Shown here: positions 61,569 to 64,000 of the stretch, piece by piece
Layout of the letters: each line of letters starts with the position of its first letter
Numbering within the stretch: the stretch's first letter is position 1
Source: Clostridium sp. CAG:914
GTDB lineage: Bacteria > Bacillota_I > Bacilli_A > RF39 > UBA660
Direction: 5' to 3'
Assembly (NCBI GenBank): GCA_000437895.1
Contig: FR902162.1
Span: forward strand, 85,232 to 149,231
Length of the DNA stretch: 64,000 nucleotides
Made by a program: the position numbers and the translations under genes
The notes under the pieces: generated by a model
The model's database searches: none
What the model saw: the letters and a program-made list of their open reading frames with translations, nothing else
What the model was told of the DNA's origin: nothing

Positions 61569-63350
61569 ATGAAAGTTACAGGATATCCATCAATAGATAA
61601 ACCACATGAAAAAGGCTATAGTCATTTTGCTAAAAATCCAATTATTCCTAATATGAGTGTTTATAATATCTTAAAGTTAATTAATGTATTTAATGGAAAT
61701 GAACAAGCGATTAATTGCTTAAATCTAAATGTAACATATAATGAATTAATTAAAGATGTTGATACGTTAGCTAAAGCTTTTAAAGAATTAGGTATTAAAG
61801 CAAATGACATTATACCTGTATGTATGCCCAATTTATATCAAGAATTGGTATGCTTTTTAGCAGCAAACAAAATAGGATCTATTATTACATTTTTGAATTA
61901 TCAATCAACTATTGAAGAAATTAAATATTATTTAAATATGTTTTCTTCACCGCTATTTATTAATTATGATAAAGATAGAGAATATAATGAAATTATTAAA
62001 AATGGTACAAAGGTAAGACAAATTATCACGTTAAATAAAAATGATATCAATTTAAAAAGATTTACTACGATAGATAATATGTCTATGGGAAATAGTGATT
62101 TTATATCATTTGACGAGATTGGATCACTTGCCAAGTATTACAGAAATCCAATCAATTCCCAATTTGGAAAACAACAAGATTCAATTATATTATATACTAG
62201 TGGTACAACAGGAAGTCCTAAAGCCGTACTTATAACAAATGAAAATATAATTTCATCAGGAATATACATGAAAAATTCTATTGGTGAAGCAATGAATAAA
62301 GGAAAAAAATGTCTTGTTTGTGTTGATTTTTCCTATCCATATGGTTCACTCACAAGTGCTTTAATGACATTAATGAGTAAAAAAGAAGCAATCCTAACAC
62401 CAGGATTAAATGCTAAAAATTTTTATACATTTTTGCAAAGAAAGCCAAATTATATCTTTGGTATTCCACCAATATGCAATATAATGTTAAATGACCCCAA
62501 AATAAATAAAATGGATTTATCATTTTTACAGGTGTTTATATCAGGTGGTGATTTTCTTTCTCCTAAAAAAAGTACAGAATTATTAGAATTTTTGAAAAAA
62601 CACGGAAGCAATGCAAGTATATGTAATGGATCTGGAAATGCCGAAACAACAGGAGCAAATACTAACGCAGTAGGAATAAAATATAATCCAATGTCAGTAG
62701 GAAAACCATTAGTAGGAACAAATGTTAAGATAATTAGTCCTGAAACCGGAGAAGAACTAAAATATAATGAAGTAGGATATATATGCTATTCAGGAAAACA
62801 TGTATTTAAAGAATATTTTAACGATAAAGAAACAACAGCAAAAGTTAAAAAATATGATCAAAATGGAGTATGCTGGTATATTACAGATACACTTGGTTTT
62901 ATTGATGAAGAAGGATATGCACATATAGTAGGAAGAGATAGAGATTTTATTATAACATTCGGTGAAACAGGCTCAGCATATAAAATTTATTGCAATATGA
63001 TTCAAGAGTCAATTGCATCAATTGATTTTATTGACTCTTGTGTTGTAGTTGGAGTATCCGATTCAACAAGAGATAAAGTAGGATATGCTTTTGTCAAATT
63101 AAAAAGTGATTATAATTATGAACCAAGCATAACAGAAAAAATAATTTTAGACAAATGTAATTCTACATTATATTTTAATAATAAGCCAATCAATCTTAAA
63201 TCATATGAAATACCAAAATATATCCAAGTTGTAGATGAGTTTCCACAAAATGAAAAATCACACAAAATAGACTATGAACATCTTAGAATTATAGCAGAAG
63301 AACAAGTATCTAGTAGACCAAAAACAAGAATATTAAAAAAAGGGGAATAA
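61569..63350 (+). CDS. AMP-binding acyl-CoA synthetase/ligase family enzyme
   Basis: 593 residues of the ANL superfamily. The P-loop-like motif is LYTSGTTGSPKAVLITNEN (near 211), then NGSGNAETTGANT, WYITDTLGFIDEEGYAHIVGRDRDF and the C-terminal Lys region (PQNEKSHKIDYEHL). It activates a carboxylic acid as an adenylate. An acyl-CoA or acyl-carrier substrate is likely but not determined. AAAGGAG precedes the ATG. A membrane sensor gene begins four bases after it, so they may be co-transcribed. Confidence 0.9.
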   Translation: MKVTGYPSIDKPHEKGYSHFAKNPIIPNMSVYNILKLINVFNGNEQAINCLNLNVTYNELIKDVDTLAKAFKELGIKANDIIPVCMPNLYQELVCFLAANKIGSIITFLNYQSTIEEIKYYLNMFSSPLFINYDKDREYNEIIKNGTKVRQIITLNKNDINLKRFTTIDNMSMGNSDFISFDEIGSLAKYYRNPINSQFGKQQDSIILYTSGTTGSPKAVLITNENIISSGIYMKNSIGEAMNKGKKCLVCVDFSYPYGSLTSALMTLMSKKEAILTPGLNAKNFYTFLQRKPNYIFGIPPICNIMLNDPKINKMDLSFLQVFISGGDFLSPKKSTELLEFLKKHGSNASICNGSGNAETTGANTNAVGIKYNPMSVGKPLVGTNVKIISPETGEELKYNEVGYICYSGKHVFKEYFNDKETTAKVKKYDQNGVCWYITDTLGFIDEEGYAHIVGRDRDFIITFGETGSAYKIYCNMIQESIASIDFIDSCVVVGVSDSTRDKVGYAFVKLKSDYNYEPSITEKIILDKCNSTLYFNNKPINLKSYEIPKYIQVVDEFPQNEKSHKIDYEHLRIIAEEQVSSRPKTRILKKGE

Positions 63351-63353
63351 AAA

Positions 63354-64000
63354 ATGAATACAGGTAAGTTTTTTATATTTAATGCATTAGTGTATATTAT
63401 ACTCTTAATGTTTATATATTTTTCAAAAAGAAGATACAAGTCAAAAGAAAATAAAATATATAGTATTTTAATAATTACTTCCTTTATAGGAGTATTACTA
63501 GAATTAGGATGTAGATTAACTATTCCACTATTAAATGAAATACCAAAAACAACTTTTTTAATAACTAAATTGTATTTAGTGTACCTATTGACTTGGGTAA
63601 CTTTACTTTCATTATATACATTTATCATAGTTAAAAATCCACAATCAAAATTTAAATATACTAAAATATTAATAATAATGACATATATAATAAATATTAT
63701 TATTATTTTCTATTTGCCAATAAATTATTACAATGATGGAGAATTAATGTATACTTATGGATTAAGTGTTTATTGGGTGTATATATTATCTTTTATTTAT
63801 ATAATGATATCAATCATAAAGATTCTTTTAAGTAAAACTAATTTAAAAGATAAAAAGTTAATTCCAATCATTGCATTTATTATAATAGGAACAATAACTA
63901 CTATTATTCAACTAATAAACCCAGGAATGTTATTAGCAACATCTATGGAGACATTTGTGACCGTACTCATGTATTTTACAATAGAAAATCCAGATATGAA
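63354..64000 (+). CDS. Membrane sensor protein, N-terminal part (probable histidine kinase)
   Basis: The frame runs from ATG 63354 to the window edge (at least 215 residues). It holds about seven hydrophobic helices separated by short loops, ending with YFTIENPDM, a pattern I associate with the seven-helix input domain just before the kinase part of Bacillota sensor kinases. The kinase domain is cut off, so this is a prediction. AGGGGA precedes the start. Confidence 0.7.
   Translation, partial: MNTGKFFIFNALVYIILLMFIYFSKRRYKSKENKIYSILIITSFIGVLLELGCRLTIPLLNEIPKTTFLITKLYLVYLLTWVTLLSLYTFIIVKNPQSKFKYTKILIIMTYIINIIIIFYLPINYYNDGELMYTYGLSVYWVYILSFIYIMISIIKILLSKTNLKDKKLIPIIAFIIIGTITTIIQLINPGMLLATSMETFVTVLMYFTIENPDM

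Noticed and set aside
1..64000. CRISPR arrays, tRNA and rRNA genes, insertion sequences
   Set aside because: I scanned intergenic spaces and saw no periodic repeats, tRNA-like T-arm sequences or transposase frames.

Overview
The window is chromosomal DNA from a very AT-rich Gram-positive bacterium (low-GC Bacillota, probably an uncultured gut Bacilli lineage near Erysipelotrichia/RF39; the lineage is an inference). Evidence: Bacillus-type gene sets and orders (ylbD-ylbE-ylbF, tsaE-tsaB-rimI-tsaD, miaB-ricA, ftsY-ylxM), strong AGGAGG ribosome sites, a threonine T-box, SipW-type signal peptidase, sortase B, and sporulation-associated genes (yqfC-yqfD, ylbD, yjcZ-like). TGA is used as a stop (for example in rsmD), so the standard bacterial code applies. 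Genes are tightly packed and mostly on the + strand. I saw no rRNA, tRNA, CRISPR array, insertion sequence or prophage.

Layout. 1-2864: an HTH fragment, yqfC-yqfD, an unknown gene, radC. 2995-6253: deoD and a pair of M16 peptidase homologues. 6361-8487: a fused ABC ATPase/permease. 8558-10653: ylbD-ylbE, then ylbF-pgeF-rsmD. 10792-12223: a lone prepilin gene and nfo. 12360-17829: a surface locus with SipW peptidase, a repeat-rich anchored protein, a TasA-like/LamG-like/formylglycine-enzyme-like protein, and a convergent class B sortase. 18003-21080: ntdP and the t6A operon. 21157-27207: prepilin, ung, hemW, mscS, an HD protein, prs, and three more prepilin-like genes. 27228-28057 (minus): def and a YjcZ-like miniprotein. 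28195-33849: MgtC-like protein, flippase, and an ABC exporter operon with two unknown genes behind a consensus promoter and a direct repeat. 33855-41018: Xer recombinase, a tandem-domain thymidine kinase, cca, ftsY-ylxM, small membrane proteins, a D1-like AAA+ ATPase, murE. 41072-43582: T-box, unknown gene, thrS lacking the TGS domain. 43852-45315 (minus): purine permease. 45573-47771: surface protein with cohesin-like and cadherin-like domains. 47970-52588: a Tad-type secretion/pilus locus without a recognisable Flp pilin. 52644-60393: yebC, prepilin, lepA, Nudix, miaB-ricA, glycosyltransferase, alternative sigma factor. 60481-64000: unknown protein, acyl-adenylating enzyme, and the start of a membrane sensor protein.

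Two themes stand out. First, cell-surface assembly: six single prepilin-like genes are scattered among housekeeping genes, a Tad motor is present without its pilin, and a SipW/TasA-like/sortase B locus encodes unusual repeat proteins. These may belong to one or two surface-fibre systems, but that link is inference. Second, there are several small oddities in housekeeping genes: a duplicated thymidine kinase, a TGS-less ThrRS whose T-box operon starts with an unknown gene, a probably leaderless ylbF message, and a sortase whose ribosome site points to a non-ATG start. All statements rest on reading the sequence; no database search was run.
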